From positions 186,001 through 250,000 of the forward strand of contig NZ_JAINDF010000006.1 of assembly GCF_023006325.1 (NCBI RefSeq): a stretch of 64,000 nucleotides of DNA. The letters run 5' to 3'. The stretch comes from Kordiimonas marina. GTDB taxonomy: Bacteria; Pseudomonadota; Alphaproteobacteria; Sphingomonadales; Kordiimonadaceae. How positions within the stretch are numbered: the stretch's first letter is position 1; each line of letters begins with the position of its first letter. Shown piece by piece: positions 33,216 to 41,702 of this stretch. Under the pieces are notes generated by a model. It had not been told where the DNA came from. It searched no databases and saw only the letters and a list, made by a program, of their open reading frames with translations. A program made the translations under genes and the position numbers.

Positions 33216-34985
33216 TTACCCCTTGAGCGTTTTGGCGATTTTCGCGCAAACGCTGTCGGTGTCGAGGCCATATTGACGGTAGATATAATCCCGCGTGCCA
33301 TGCTCGATAAACTGTTTCGGGAACCCGAACCGTTGAACGGCAGGGGCGGTGCCTTCAAGGGCGTTGCAGGCTTCAAGAACCGCGGCGCCGATGCCGCCCG
33401 GCAGGACGTTCTCTTCCAGCGTCACCACATGGCCGTACTGGGGCAGAAGCGCAACGATTGCCTCGTTCAAGTCCGACACTTCGGTCAGGCAGATATGATC
33501 TGCTTTGATGCCGTGGTCTTTCTCAAGCGCGGCTTGCGCCAGTTGGCCATAGCGGTTCTGCATCCCGACCGACAGGATCAGCGTGTCAGCCGACGGGGTG
33601 AAGCCCGCAAGCTTACGGTCGATTACGACGTCGCCATCCGGGTCGTCGATAATGCCGCCATAGGGGAACAGGACCAGCGTCGGATGTGCGAGGTTGGCGA
33701 CTTCCGTCTTCACGCACTCGGCAAGGTCTGCCTGGGTCGCGGGGTAGACGATGCGCAGGTTCGGGACCGCACGCAGGTAGGAAAGGTCGAGCATGGCGTG
33801 GTGCGTGACATGGTCGAGCCCGGTATGGCCCGAGCGCGCCGCAACCATCATGACCGGCAGGTCGGAAATGCACAGGTCATGGACGATCTGGTCATAGGTG
33901 AGCTGCAGGAAGGTCGCTTCGAAACAAACGATGGGTTTGACGCCGCGAAGCGCGAGGCCGCCGCCGAAGGTAACAGCGTGCTGTTCGGCCATGCCGACAT
34001 CAAGGACCCGCTCCGGATATTTACGAGAAAGGCCATAGATGCCGGTATTTTGCAGCGTGGCGGGGGTGACGACAAAGACGTCTTTGTCCTCTTCCAGAAC
34101 CTCATGCATGGTTTCGGCGAAGACAGCGGCGTGCGATTTGGACTTCGGCCCTTCGGTGTTCTCCAGCGTGCCGGTATCGAACGGGAAGTTCCAGTGGATG
34201 CGCACCGGGCTCTTCTCGGCCATAGTTTCAAGACCTTTGCCCTTCACGGTTTTGACATGGAGGACGGTGGGGCCTTCAAGCGTGTCTTTGATCTCATTCA
34301 GCTTGGCAATAAGGGCGCCGATATCATGGCCGTCAATGGGGCCTTCATAGCGCAGGCCCAGTTCCTTGAAGATGTTGGCCGCGTTGGGATCGCGAGTGAT
34401 TTTCTTGAAATGCTCGTGCCAGCCACCGAAGTTCTCATCGAGCGCCATCTCATTGTCATTCAGGACATAGAGGAGGCGGCCCTTGTCGACGGCCAGGTGG
34501 TTCAGGGCTTCCTGGTTCGAGCCTTCAACGAAGGAGCCATCGCCGATGACGGCAACGCTGATGTTGGATTTGCCCTGAAGCTCGAAAGCTTTCGCCGCCC
34601 CCAGCGCAAGCGAAAGCGCGGCACCGGCGTGGCTGGACGTCACAGCCTCATAAGGGCTTTCAGGACGGAAAGCATAGCCCGGGGCACCGCCGTTCACGCG
34701 GATTTCCCGCAGGAGCGGCAGGCGTTCTGTCAGCATTTTCTGCACGTAAACCTGGTGGCCGATATCCCATACCAGCGAATCTTCCGGGAAATCGAAAACA
34801 TGGTAGAGCGCCGTTGTCAGCTCGATCACGCCGAGGTTGACGCCGATATGCCCGCCGGTTTTGGAAATGATCTCGATCAGTTCCTGCCTCAACTCGGCAC
34901 AAAAGTCGGGCAAGGTGTCTGCCCCGATCGATTTGACGTAGGCAGGATCCATGATTTCGCGGACTAGGCGGTAATTTTTATACAT
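33216..34985 (-). CDS. Divergent 1-deoxyxylulose-5-phosphate synthase homologue
   Basis: This 589-residue ThDP enzyme aligns with DXS along its length: GVIELTTALYHVFDFPEDSLVWDIGHQVY, AVIGDGSFVEGSNQEALNHLA, VLNDNEMAL, DVGMAEQHAVTFGGGLALRG and the catalytic-Glu region. Differences from true DXS are visible: GHSSTS becomes SSHAGAA, and the DGQTHQG loop reads LDHVTHHA. It is also somewhat shorter than the usual 620-640 residues. A role in isoprenoid synthesis is therefore unlikely. In this island it may condense a pyruvate-derived acyl unit with an aldehyde to build a deoxy-ketose. That is an inference. Confidence 0.82.
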   Translation of the reverse strand: MYKNYRLVREIMDPAYVKSIGADTLPDFCAELRQELIEIISKTGGHIGVNLGVIELTTALYHVFDFPEDSLVWDIGHQVYVQKMLTERLPLLREIRVNGGAPGYAFRPESPYEAVTSSHAGAALSLALGAAKAFELQGKSNISVAVIGDGSFVEGSNQEALNHLAVDKGRLLYVLNDNEMALDENFGGWHEHFKKITRDPNAANIFKELGLRYEGPIDGHDIGALIAKLNEIKDTLEGPTVLHVKTVKGKGLETMAEKSPVRIHWNFPFDTGTLENTEGPKSKSHAAVFAETMHEVLEEDKDVFVVTPATLQNTGIYGLSRKYPERVLDVGMAEQHAVTFGGGLALRGVKPIVCFEATFLQLTYDQIVHDLCISDLPVMMVAARSGHTGLDHVTHHAMLDLSYLRAVPNLRIVYPATQADLAECVKTEVANLAHPTLVLFPYGGIIDDPDGDVVIDRKLAGFTPSADTLILSVGMQNRYGQLAQAALEKDHGIKADHICLTEVSDLNEAIVALLPQYGHVVTLEENVLPGGIGAAVLEACNALEGTAPAVQRFGFPKQFIEHGTRDYIYRQYGLDTDSVCAKIAKTLKG

Positions 34986-35016
34986 TTAACCCTCGGTTAC
35001 CGATGTGGTGCAAAAA

Positions 35017-35035
35017 TTGCTTATCGTATAAGCAA
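35017..35035. promoter_or_regulatory. Palindrome between divergent glycan genes, possible operator
   Basis: Perfect eight-base arms TTGCTTAT and ATAAGCAA are separated by CGT. It sits in the 174-base divergent promoter region of the DXS-like and ATP-grasp genes. Symmetric AT-rich arms suit a dimeric repressor, but no regulator gene is adjacent. Confidence 0.45.
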
Positions 35036-35159
35036 GTCATGTGCCATGTAGGCGTGTTTGCTGGTTAGAAGGAACATACAAACTTCGGTACGAATGTACA
35101 GTGTCGTGGGAAGATTGTTTAGGGTAATGGTGTGATGCCGGACAGCGATAGGTAAATTT

Positions 35160-36383
35160 ATGAAAACATTGTTGATTATCGGGGCTGGGATGGAGCAGGC
35201 GGAGGCCTATAAGCTTGCCAAGTCGAAGGGGCTGACCGTGGTCGGCACGGACATGGACCCCGAGGCCCCGGCGTTCGAATTTGCCGATGTGCGCCTGATC
35301 GCCAGCACCCGCGATGTGGATGAAACATGCGCTGTGGTCGGTGCTTTTGCCAAGACCCATAAAATCGATGGCGTCATGACCATCGCGAACGATGTTCCCT
35401 ATACAGTTGCCAAGGTGGCTGAGATGCTCGGCGTACCAGGAGCTCCCTCAGAAGCAGTCGCGCGGCTGACCAACAAGGCGGAGATGAAACGCGCCTTCCA
35501 GGCCGCAGGTGTGGCGACACCCGCATTTTGCGAAATCAGGACGCTTGCCGAGCTTGAGGCCGAGGCCGGTAAGCGGTCCTTCCCGATGATCTTGAAGCCA
35601 TCGGACGGACGCGGTGCCAAGGGCGTGCTCTATCTCGAAGCGGAAATGGACCTGGCTTGGGCCTTTGATCATGCCATGTCGGCGTGCGGTAGCGGCCTTC
35701 TTTTGTTGGAGGCCTATTATGGTGGTCCGCAGCTGTCGGTCGAAGGCATGTTCATTGGTGGCCGCTATCATGCGGTTGCTTTTGCTGACCGGAATTATTC
35801 GAACCTGCCGCTTACCAAGCCTTATATCGTCGAAGATGGCGGGACGCTGCCGTCCCGCTTTGGCGGAGATATGCAGGAAAAAATCCGCGCCGTTATCGAA
35901 GCCGGCGCCAAGGCCATGGGGCTTCATTGGGGTGTGGTCAAAGCGGACATCGTGCTGGATGATGCCGGTGAACCGGCGATTATCGAACTGGCGGGACGCT
36001 TGTCAGGCAATTATCTCGCCACACACCATATTCCCTTCGCTTACGGCGTGGACCTTGTGGGTGCCGTGATGGATCTCTGCCTGGGGGACGAGGTTGCCCC
36101 CGAACGGTTGGTTCCGAAACGCATGGCCTATTTGGGGGTGCGCTATTTCTTCCCGCCAGCAGGGCGCGTAGTCGCAGTTTCAGGCGGTGACGAAGTCGCG
36201 GCGCTGCCTTATGTGCATGAACTGATGATTTACCGTAAGGCTGGGGATATGCAGCCCCGGATCGAAAGTCACGGGGCACGAGCCGGTACCGTTATGGCCG
36301 AAGGCGCGAGCTATGAAGAAGCGACAGAGCGGGCGGAAGCCTGTGCTGCAATGATTAAGTTTGTTGTAGAAACTCAGAAATAG
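35160..36383 (+). CDS. ATP-grasp ligase family protein
   Basis: This 407-residue protein begins with a Rossmann-like preATP-grasp domain (MKTLLIIGAGMEQAEAYKLAKSKGLTVVGTD) followed by the ATP-grasp core (FPMILKPSDGRGAKGVLYL, LLLLEAYYGGPQLSVEG, VVKADIVLDDAGEPAIIELAGRLSGNY). It is of the carbamoyl-phosphate-synthase/PurK-like branch used in many natural-product and glycan pathways to make C-N or peptide-type bonds. A reaction that would attach an amino acid or acyl group to an amino-sugar is conceivable. First gene of a four-gene plus-strand unit. Confidence 0.8.
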   Translation: MKTLLIIGAGMEQAEAYKLAKSKGLTVVGTDMDPEAPAFEFADVRLIASTRDVDETCAVVGAFAKTHKIDGVMTIANDVPYTVAKVAEMLGVPGAPSEAVARLTNKAEMKRAFQAAGVATPAFCEIRTLAELEAEAGKRSFPMILKPSDGRGAKGVLYLEAEMDLAWAFDHAMSACGSGLLLLEAYYGGPQLSVEGMFIGGRYHAVAFADRNYSNLPLTKPYIVEDGGTLPSRFGGDMQEKIRAVIEAGAKAMGLHWGVVKADIVLDDAGEPAIIELAGRLSGNYLATHHIPFAYGVDLVGAVMDLCLGDEVAPERLVPKRMAYLGVRYFFPPAGRVVAVSGGDEVAALPYVHELMIYRKAGDMQPRIESHGARAGTVMAEGASYEEATERAEACAAMIKFVVETQK

Positions 36384-36402
36384 ACCGCTAAGATCGGCCG
36401 CA

Positions 36403-38397
36403 ATGACCAAACCCGCACTTTATACGGCTTTTCATCTCAATCTGGCTTTCTCCTCGATAGAGGAGGAGGACAGGCCCATCGTTATTGAGCGCTGTTATTG
36501 GCCACTGTTGCACCTGGCGGAGCAGGGCTTTCCCATCGGCATTGAAATGACGGGCTATACCCTGAGGGCGATTGGCGACCATTCGCCAGCTTGGGTCGGC
36601 CGGTTCAGGGAGCTGTTGCAGGAAGGGGCCGCGGAACTGATCGCCAGCGGCTATACACAGATGATTGCCCCGCTTGTGCCACCTGAGGTCACCCGCAGGA
36701 ACCTAGCTTACGGCCTTGCTGACTATGAACGCATCTTAGGCGTACGGCCGGAAATCGCGCTTCTGAATGAGCAAGCCTATGCCCCCGGGCTCGTGCCGAT
36801 TTATCATGAAATGGGCTTTAAGGCGCTGATGATGGATTGGGCAGAACCCGCGAGCCATCACCGGGAATGGCCCGCCGAATGGTCGCTGTCACCGCAGCGG
36901 ATCGAAGGGGCGGATGGCACAGTCATGCCGGTGGTCTGGTCCGATGCCATGTCGTTCCAGAAGTTCCAGCGCTATGCTCATGGCGAAATCGACCCGGAAG
37001 ATTATGTTGAGTTTCTGTCCGGTCAGCTGGGAGGCGGGGCCACCGCAATGCCGATCTATACCAGCGACGCGGAAATATTCGACTTCAGGCCTGGCCGGTT
37101 TGAAAGCGAAGCCGCGCAGGCGGGAACCATTTCGGAATTCGACCGGATTGCGCTTTTGCTCACGGCGCTCAAGAAAAGCGATGATGTAGAGCTATGCCTG
37201 CCGTCATCGGTGATCCCATTGGTGGATCAGGACGGGCCGCTTCTTCATCTGGAAAGTGCCGCCGTGCCGGTGCCCGTGAAGAAGCAGCGGAAATATAACC
37301 TCGTCCGCTGGGGGGTGACGGGACGCGACGACCTCAGCCTCAATACCAATTGCTGGCGCCGCTATGAAGCGCTTATGGCGCGTGGTGTGCAGGATGAAGA
37401 GACCTGGCGCAGCTTATGCCGCGCCTGGGCCAGCGACCTCAGGACCCATATAACCGAGAAAAGGTGGCGCAAGGCCATGGAGGCGGCCCCCACCCTGGAG
37501 GCTGCGGCCGAAGTCGATGCCACTGAAGCGCCGCTTCCGGATGACATTAAGGTCACGATTACGAAGCGCTATCTGAGCATCGAAACGCCGACCCAACATC
37601 TGATGCTCAAGCTGTTCCGGGGGCTGGCGGTCCAGTCTTTCGGGTATGGCCCGGTCAAGCAACAGGTTCATGGGTCCCCTGGGCCTGAAGGCGTGGTTGG
37701 CACGCTGGCGCACGGTTTCTTCAAGGATATTCTGTATGGCGCCGACTTCTATAGCGGCCATCTGGTCTTTGAACCGCATAACAGCCATAAGGTCACTGAC
37801 CTCGCGCACTGTGTGCCTGAATGGCGCTGGCTTCCAGGCCCACGGGCTGTTGAGGTTACGGCTTCTGTACCCAGTGCCAAAGGTCCGCTCGAGAAAAAGG
37901 TCCGCTTTTATGTGGATGAGAGCCGGCTTGAAGTCCTGTATGCATCCCTGTGGGATTGCCCCGTGGATGGGGTGCTGCGCCTTGGCCACATTACGCTCAA
38001 TCCGCAGACTTTCGACAAGAACAGCCTGTATATGAGCTGCCATAATGGCGGAGAACTTCCTGAGAAACATACCCTGTTTAAGAATGGCAAGCTGGTGGTG
38101 TTCGATCATGGCCGCCATGTCTCACGGCTTGTGACCGCACAGACTGCCCAGGGTATGACGGGGGGGTATCTTGAACTTGGTGACGATCGCCATTTTGTCC
38201 GCCTCGAAATGGCGCGTACAGATGCGGCCGGTCTCGGTATGGTTACCTGCCAGGAGGTTGACGATCTCTATTTCATACGGGCTTCTGTGAGCCTCAGGGA
38301 AGTGGATGAGACATCGGTCAGGCCATCGCTGGGCGCTGCCTCGGTCTTTGGCGCGCCTGTTGTTCGCTATGGAATAAGGATTGGTCGCCACGACTAA
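36403..38397 (+). CDS. Glycoside hydrolase 57-like protein
   Basis: This 664-residue protein has no signal peptide. The N-terminal half follows the GH57/GH38-type barrel: a first strand with YTAFHLNLAFSS, ELIASGYTQMIAPLVPPE, ALLNEQAYAPGLVPIYHEMGFKALMMD and a later VVWSDAMSFQKFQRY. The second half (from about 370) is beta-rich, as in the C-terminal domain of these enzymes. GH57 enzymes act on alpha-glucans by hydrolysis or branching. Inside a flagellar glycan island the natural substrate is unclear; it may process a lipid-free glycan or be a repurposed transferase. It lies 20 bases after the ATP-grasp gene. Confidence 0.7.
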   Translation: MTKPALYTAFHLNLAFSSIEEEDRPIVIERCYWPLLHLAEQGFPIGIEMTGYTLRAIGDHSPAWVGRFRELLQEGAAELIASGYTQMIAPLVPPEVTRRNLAYGLADYERILGVRPEIALLNEQAYAPGLVPIYHEMGFKALMMDWAEPASHHREWPAEWSLSPQRIEGADGTVMPVVWSDAMSFQKFQRYAHGEIDPEDYVEFLSGQLGGGATAMPIYTSDAEIFDFRPGRFESEAAQAGTISEFDRIALLLTALKKSDDVELCLPSSVIPLVDQDGPLLHLESAAVPVPVKKQRKYNLVRWGVTGRDDLSLNTNCWRRYEALMARGVQDEETWRSLCRAWASDLRTHITEKRWRKAMEAAPTLEAAAEVDATEAPLPDDIKVTITKRYLSIETPTQHLMLKLFRGLAVQSFGYGPVKQQVHGSPGPEGVVGTLAHGFFKDILYGADFYSGHLVFEPHNSHKVTDLAHCVPEWRWLPGPRAVEVTASVPSAKGPLEKKVRFYVDESRLEVLYASLWDCPVDGVLRLGHITLNPQTFDKNSLYMSCHNGGELPEKHTLFKNGKLVVFDHGRHVSRLVTAQTAQGMTGGYLELGDDRHFVRLEMARTDAAGLGMVTCQEVDDLYFIRASVSLREVDETSVRPSLGAASVFGAPVVRYGIRIGRHD

Positions 38398-38495
38398 CAC
38401 ACTATAAAATATGAAGAAGTTCTTTGAACGGTGTGTGGGCGATGATAGGCTGAGCGCAATCTTGTTGCGTGAGGCCCATGGGGAAGGAAAACCCG

Positions 38496-39533
38496 ATGAC
38501 GATTTCAAGCTTTGACTGCTCAGACACGGATCTGACCGGTAAGTCCATTTTGATTACCGGCGGGACCGGGTCGTTCGGCAAAATGATGTTGAAGCACATT
38601 CTGGCCAATCATAAACCCCGCAAGGTTATTGTCTTCGCCCGTGGCGAATATAATCATTATCTGCTCCAGAATATGCTGACTGAGGAGCAGCTCCAACTGG
38701 TCCGTTTCTTCATCGGCGACGTTCGGGACCAGGACCGGTTGGTTATGGCGATGCGCGGTGTTGACATCGTAATCCATGCGGCTGCTCAAAAGCAGGTGCC
38801 TCTCGCCGAATATAACCCGTTTGAATGTATCCGTACCAATGTGATCGGGGCTGAGAATATCGTACAGGCCTCCATCCGGGCGGGCGTGAAACAGGTTATC
38901 GCGCTCTCGACTGATAAAGCCGTCAACCCGATCAACCTGTATGGCGCCAGCAAACTGGCGTCCGATAAGATTTTCGTGGCGGCCAACGCGCTTGCGTCAG
39001 GAACAGGTACACGCTTTGCCGTGGTGCGCTATGGCAATGTCCTTGGCTCGCGTGGCAGCGTTATCCCCTTTTTCCGCAAGCTTCTGAAGGAAGGGTCTGA
39101 CTTCCTTCCTGTTACGGACCCCAGGATGACCCGTTTCTGGATCACGCTGGAACAGGCGGTCGCCTTTACCATGTCATGTTTGCCGGCGATGCGGGGCGGT
39201 GAAATTTTCGTACCTAAGATTCCGTCCATGCGCATCGTCGATCTGGTCGAAGCGATGGCGCCGGGGATCGAGGCGCGCCATGTCGGTATTCGTCCCGGTG
39301 AAAAGCTTCATGAAATCATGATTACCGAGCATAGCGCTCCGCGTACTTTCGATATGGACGACCGGTTTGTTATCGATCCGGATTGGAGCTTCTGGGATCG
39401 GGAACCTCATTCATCCGATGGGTACCCGGCGATGCCCGAAGGCTTCGAATATACCAGCGACAAAAACGATAGCTGGATGTCGGTGGCGGATTTGCAGGCT
39501 GTTCTGAAAAATATTCCGGAAGCTGGGGATTAG
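38496..39533 (+). CDS. pseB: UDP-GlcNAc 4,6-dehydratase (PseB/FlaA1 type)
   Basis: The start is the ATG at 38496, placed after GGGAAGGAAAA. The 345-residue enzyme has the NAD motif ITGGTGSFGKMM, HAAAQKQVPLAEYNP, and the catalytic region ALSTDKAVNPINLYGASKLASDK with the Tyr-x3-Lys. It continues RYGNVLGSRGSVIPFF and ends with an Arg-rich C-terminus. PseB-type enzymes convert UDP-GlcNAc to a UDP-4-keto-6-deoxy sugar with C5 inversion, the first step of pseudaminic acid synthesis (FlmA in Caulobacter). The next gene supplies the aminotransferase. Confidence 0.9.
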   Translation: MTISSFDCSDTDLTGKSILITGGTGSFGKMMLKHILANHKPRKVIVFARGEYNHYLLQNMLTEEQLQLVRFFIGDVRDQDRLVMAMRGVDIVIHAAAQKQVPLAEYNPFECIRTNVIGAENIVQASIRAGVKQVIALSTDKAVNPINLYGASKLASDKIFVAANALASGTGTRFAVVRYGNVLGSRGSVIPFFRKLLKEGSDFLPVTDPRMTRFWITLEQAVAFTMSCLPAMRGGEIFVPKIPSMRIVDLVEAMAPGIEARHVGIRPGEKLHEIMITEHSAPRTFDMDDRFVIDPDWSFWDREPHSSDGYPAMPEGFEYTSDKNDSWMSVADLQAVLKNIPEAGD

Positions 39534-39538
39534 AACAG

Positions 39539-40732
39539 ATGACCGATGCCTTCCTGCCTTATGGCCGGCATCAGATTGATGAAGATGACATCGCCGCCGT
39601 GGTTGATGTGCTGCGACATGGCGTGCTCACCTGCGGCCCCAAGGTCGAGGCATTCGAAAAAGCATTTGCAGAAAAAATAGGTGTGCCGGAAGCGGTCGTT
39701 TGCTCGAACGGCACGACTGCGTTGCATCTGGCGGCGATCGTCGCGGGCCTTGGCCCCGGGGACAAGGCCATTGTTCCGGCAATCACGTTTTTAGCAACCG
39801 CCAACGCCGTTCGTATGACCGGGGCTGACGTGGTGTTCGCTGATGTCGATCCGAATACCGGTTTGATGACGCCAGAGACCATGCAGGCCGCGATTGCCAA
39901 AGGTGGCAATGCGGTAAAAGCCGTGATGCCCGTGCATATGAACGGTCAAATGGGCGATATGGAAGCGTTGCGCTCTCTTACGGAAGAGCGGGAGTTACAG
40001 CTCATCAGTGATTGCTGCCACGCGCTGGGGGCCAAATACAATGGTGGCGGCGTGCCAGGAGATGGCCGGTTTGAGGACCTGGGCTGTTTCTCGCTTCACC
40101 CTGTGAAATCTATCGCGATGGGCGAGGGCGGCATGGTTACCACCCGGGATTCCGGGGTTGCGGCACGGCTCAGGCTTTTGCGCGGGCAGGGTATGGAACG
40201 TGGCCAAAATGGCTGGGCACGGCCTGAGCTGGCGTTTGATCAGAATGGGGACCCCAACCCCTGGTATTATGAAATGCAGGAACTGGCCTATAATTACCGG
40301 GCGACGGACTTGCAGTGCGCGCTTGGTTTAAGCCAGCTTGGCAAGCTTGACCGTTTTGTTTCGCGGCGGGTAGAAATTGCCGGTCTGTATGACGAGCTGC
40401 TCGCGCCGCTGGCGCCACGCCTGAAGCCAGTGCCCAGGTCGTCCTTCGGCCAGTCTGCCTGGCATCTTTATCCGGTGCTGATCGATTTTGAGGCTGTGGG
40501 CCAGGACCGTGCCGCTGTTATGAAGGCCCTTGTGGAGTACGGCGTCGGTACCCAGGTCCATTATGAACCGGTCGCCTGGCAGCCCTATTATCGGGGCCTG
40601 TATGGCGACATGCCGCTTCCGGGGGCAGCGCACTATTATGCGCGGGTTCTCAGCCTGCCGATCTTTCCGGCCATGTCGGATGAGGACGTGAAGCGGGTTG
40701 CTGACGCGCTGGACGCCGTCCTGAAAAGCTAA
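39539..40732 (+). CDS. pseC: PLP-dependent sugar aminotransferase (PseC/DegT family)
   Basis: This 397-residue DegT/DnrJ/EryC1 family enzyme has the entry phrase LPYGRHQIDEDDI, the PLP region VCSNGTTALHLAA and ISDCCHALGA, and the Schiff-base Lys190 in CFSLHPVKSIAMGEGG. It also carries YNYRATDLQCALGLSQL, typical of UDP-4-amino-sugar transaminases. It would aminate the product of PseB at C4. It follows pseB by 5 bases. The acetyltransferase (PseH) step has no obvious gene in the window, so it may lie elsewhere or be replaced by an enzyme of the unusual module. Confidence 0.9.
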   Translation: MTDAFLPYGRHQIDEDDIAAVVDVLRHGVLTCGPKVEAFEKAFAEKIGVPEAVVCSNGTTALHLAAIVAGLGPGDKAIVPAITFLATANAVRMTGADVVFADVDPNTGLMTPETMQAAIAKGGNAVKAVMPVHMNGQMGDMEALRSLTEERELQLISDCCHALGAKYNGGGVPGDGRFEDLGCFSLHPVKSIAMGEGGMVTTRDSGVAARLRLLRGQGMERGQNGWARPELAFDQNGDPNPWYYEMQELAYNYRATDLQCALGLSQLGKLDRFVSRRVEIAGLYDELLAPLAPRLKPVPRSSFGQSAWHLYPVLIDFEAVGQDRAAVMKALVEYGVGTQVHYEPVAWQPYYRGLYGDMPLPGAAHYYARVLSLPIFPAMSDEDVKRVADALDAVLKS

Positions 40733-40784
40733 GCGAATAATCGGAAATGTCTAGAAAAGGCGGGGACGCTGGGCTGAAGCTGCC

Positions 40785-40826
40785 GCCCGCGGTGCCAGCA
40801 CCTCATGGAGGATGCTGGCCGCGGGC
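40785..40826. repeat. Long imperfect inverted repeat downstream of pseC and flagellin 4
   Basis: The region reads GCCCGCGGTGCCAGCACCTC, then ATG, then GAGGATGCTGGCCGCGGGC, pairing over about 17 positions with a bulge. It lies between convergent genes without clear U-tracts, so it is likely an mRNA 3'-end structure shared by both. Confidence 0.55.
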
Positions 40827-40871
40827 TTAGCCGAAACGTCATGATGGATATCGGTCATCAACCGTGGGACC

Positions 40872-41702
40872 TTAGCCCCGGAACAGCGACAGGATCGCTT
40901 GCGGCGACTGGTTGGCGATCGAGAGCGCCTGAACACCAAGCTGCTGCTTAACTTGCAGGGCTTGCAGGTTGGCGCTTTCCTTGGCCATGTCGGCGTCAAC
41001 AAGGTTACCGATACCAACTTGGATCACGTCAGCCAGTTTGCTGGTGAAGGTGCTCGTCTGTTCAAGCGAGGTGGAGCCGGAACCAAGTTTGGTCAGAACT
41101 GCGTTCAGGTTATTGATCGCGGAGCCCAGGGTGGTCACAGCAGCAGCAGCAGCCGTTTGCGTGGAAATATCCTGGGTGGCGGTGATCGGGATCGCGGTGC
41201 TGCCCAGCGACAGGTTCTCGTGGGAAACCGTCAGGGTCTGCGTCGCGTCGGAGTTGGTGATGGCGACGATTGCATCGGTGCCGTTGTCGATTAGGTTGGT
41301 GCCGTTGAAGGAGGCGTTTTGCACGATCGAGGTGATCTGGTCACGCAGGGCGGTAAAGTCCTGGGACAGAGCAGTACGGCTCGTGGTGTCGAGGCCTTGG
41401 TCGGCTGCGGCAACAGCTTTTTCTTTCATCGACAGCAGGAGGTCGGAAATCGCGCTGGCTGCTGCAAGGGCAACATCAACGGTCGACTTGCCGCGGTCGA
41501 GCGACTGTTTAACAGCATTGAGGCCTTTAAGGTCGCCACGCAGTTTCTGGGCGATCGAAAAGACGGCAGCATTGTCCTTGGCGGACGCAATCTTGAGACC
41601 GGTGTTAATGTGGGTCTGGGTCTTTTCCAGATCCTTGCTGGTCAGGTTCAGGTTGCGAAGCGCATTCAGCGCGCTGGCGTTTACGTTAATTGAGAAGGCC
41701 AT
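40872..41702 (-). CDS. Flagellin 4
   Basis: This 276-residue flagellin stands apart from the other three, at the far end of the glycosylation island. The ends are conserved (MAFSINVNASALNALRNLNL; INTGLKIASAKDNAAVFSIAQKLRGD; DADMAKESANLQALQVK; ending QAILSLFRG). It is more divergent from flagellins 1-3 in the centre and in the C-terminal sequence SGSTSLEQTSTFTSKL. It has its own near-perfect sigma-54 site and a ribosome site GAGGAGAGG. Its position suggests that the sugar genes were inserted between flagellin genes, or that flagellin 4 moved with them. Confidence 0.96.
   Translation of the reverse strand: MAFSINVNASALNALRNLNLTSKDLEKTQTHINTGLKIASAKDNAAVFSIAQKLRGDLKGLNAVKQSLDRGKSTVDVALAAASAISDLLLSMKEKAVAAADQGLDTTSRTALSQDFTALRDQITSIVQNASFNGTNLIDNGTDAIVAITNSDATQTLTVSHENLSLGSTAIPITATQDISTQTAAAAAVTTLGSAINNLNAVLTKLGSGSTSLEQTSTFTSKLADVIQVGIGNLVDADMAKESANLQALQVKQQLGVQALSIANQSPQAILSLFRG

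Noticed and set aside
33213-34967. 584-residue plus-strand frame opposite the DXS-like gene
   Set aside because: No domain is recognisable and the frame covers almost exactly the DXS-like gene; a codon-bias shadow in GC-rich DNA.
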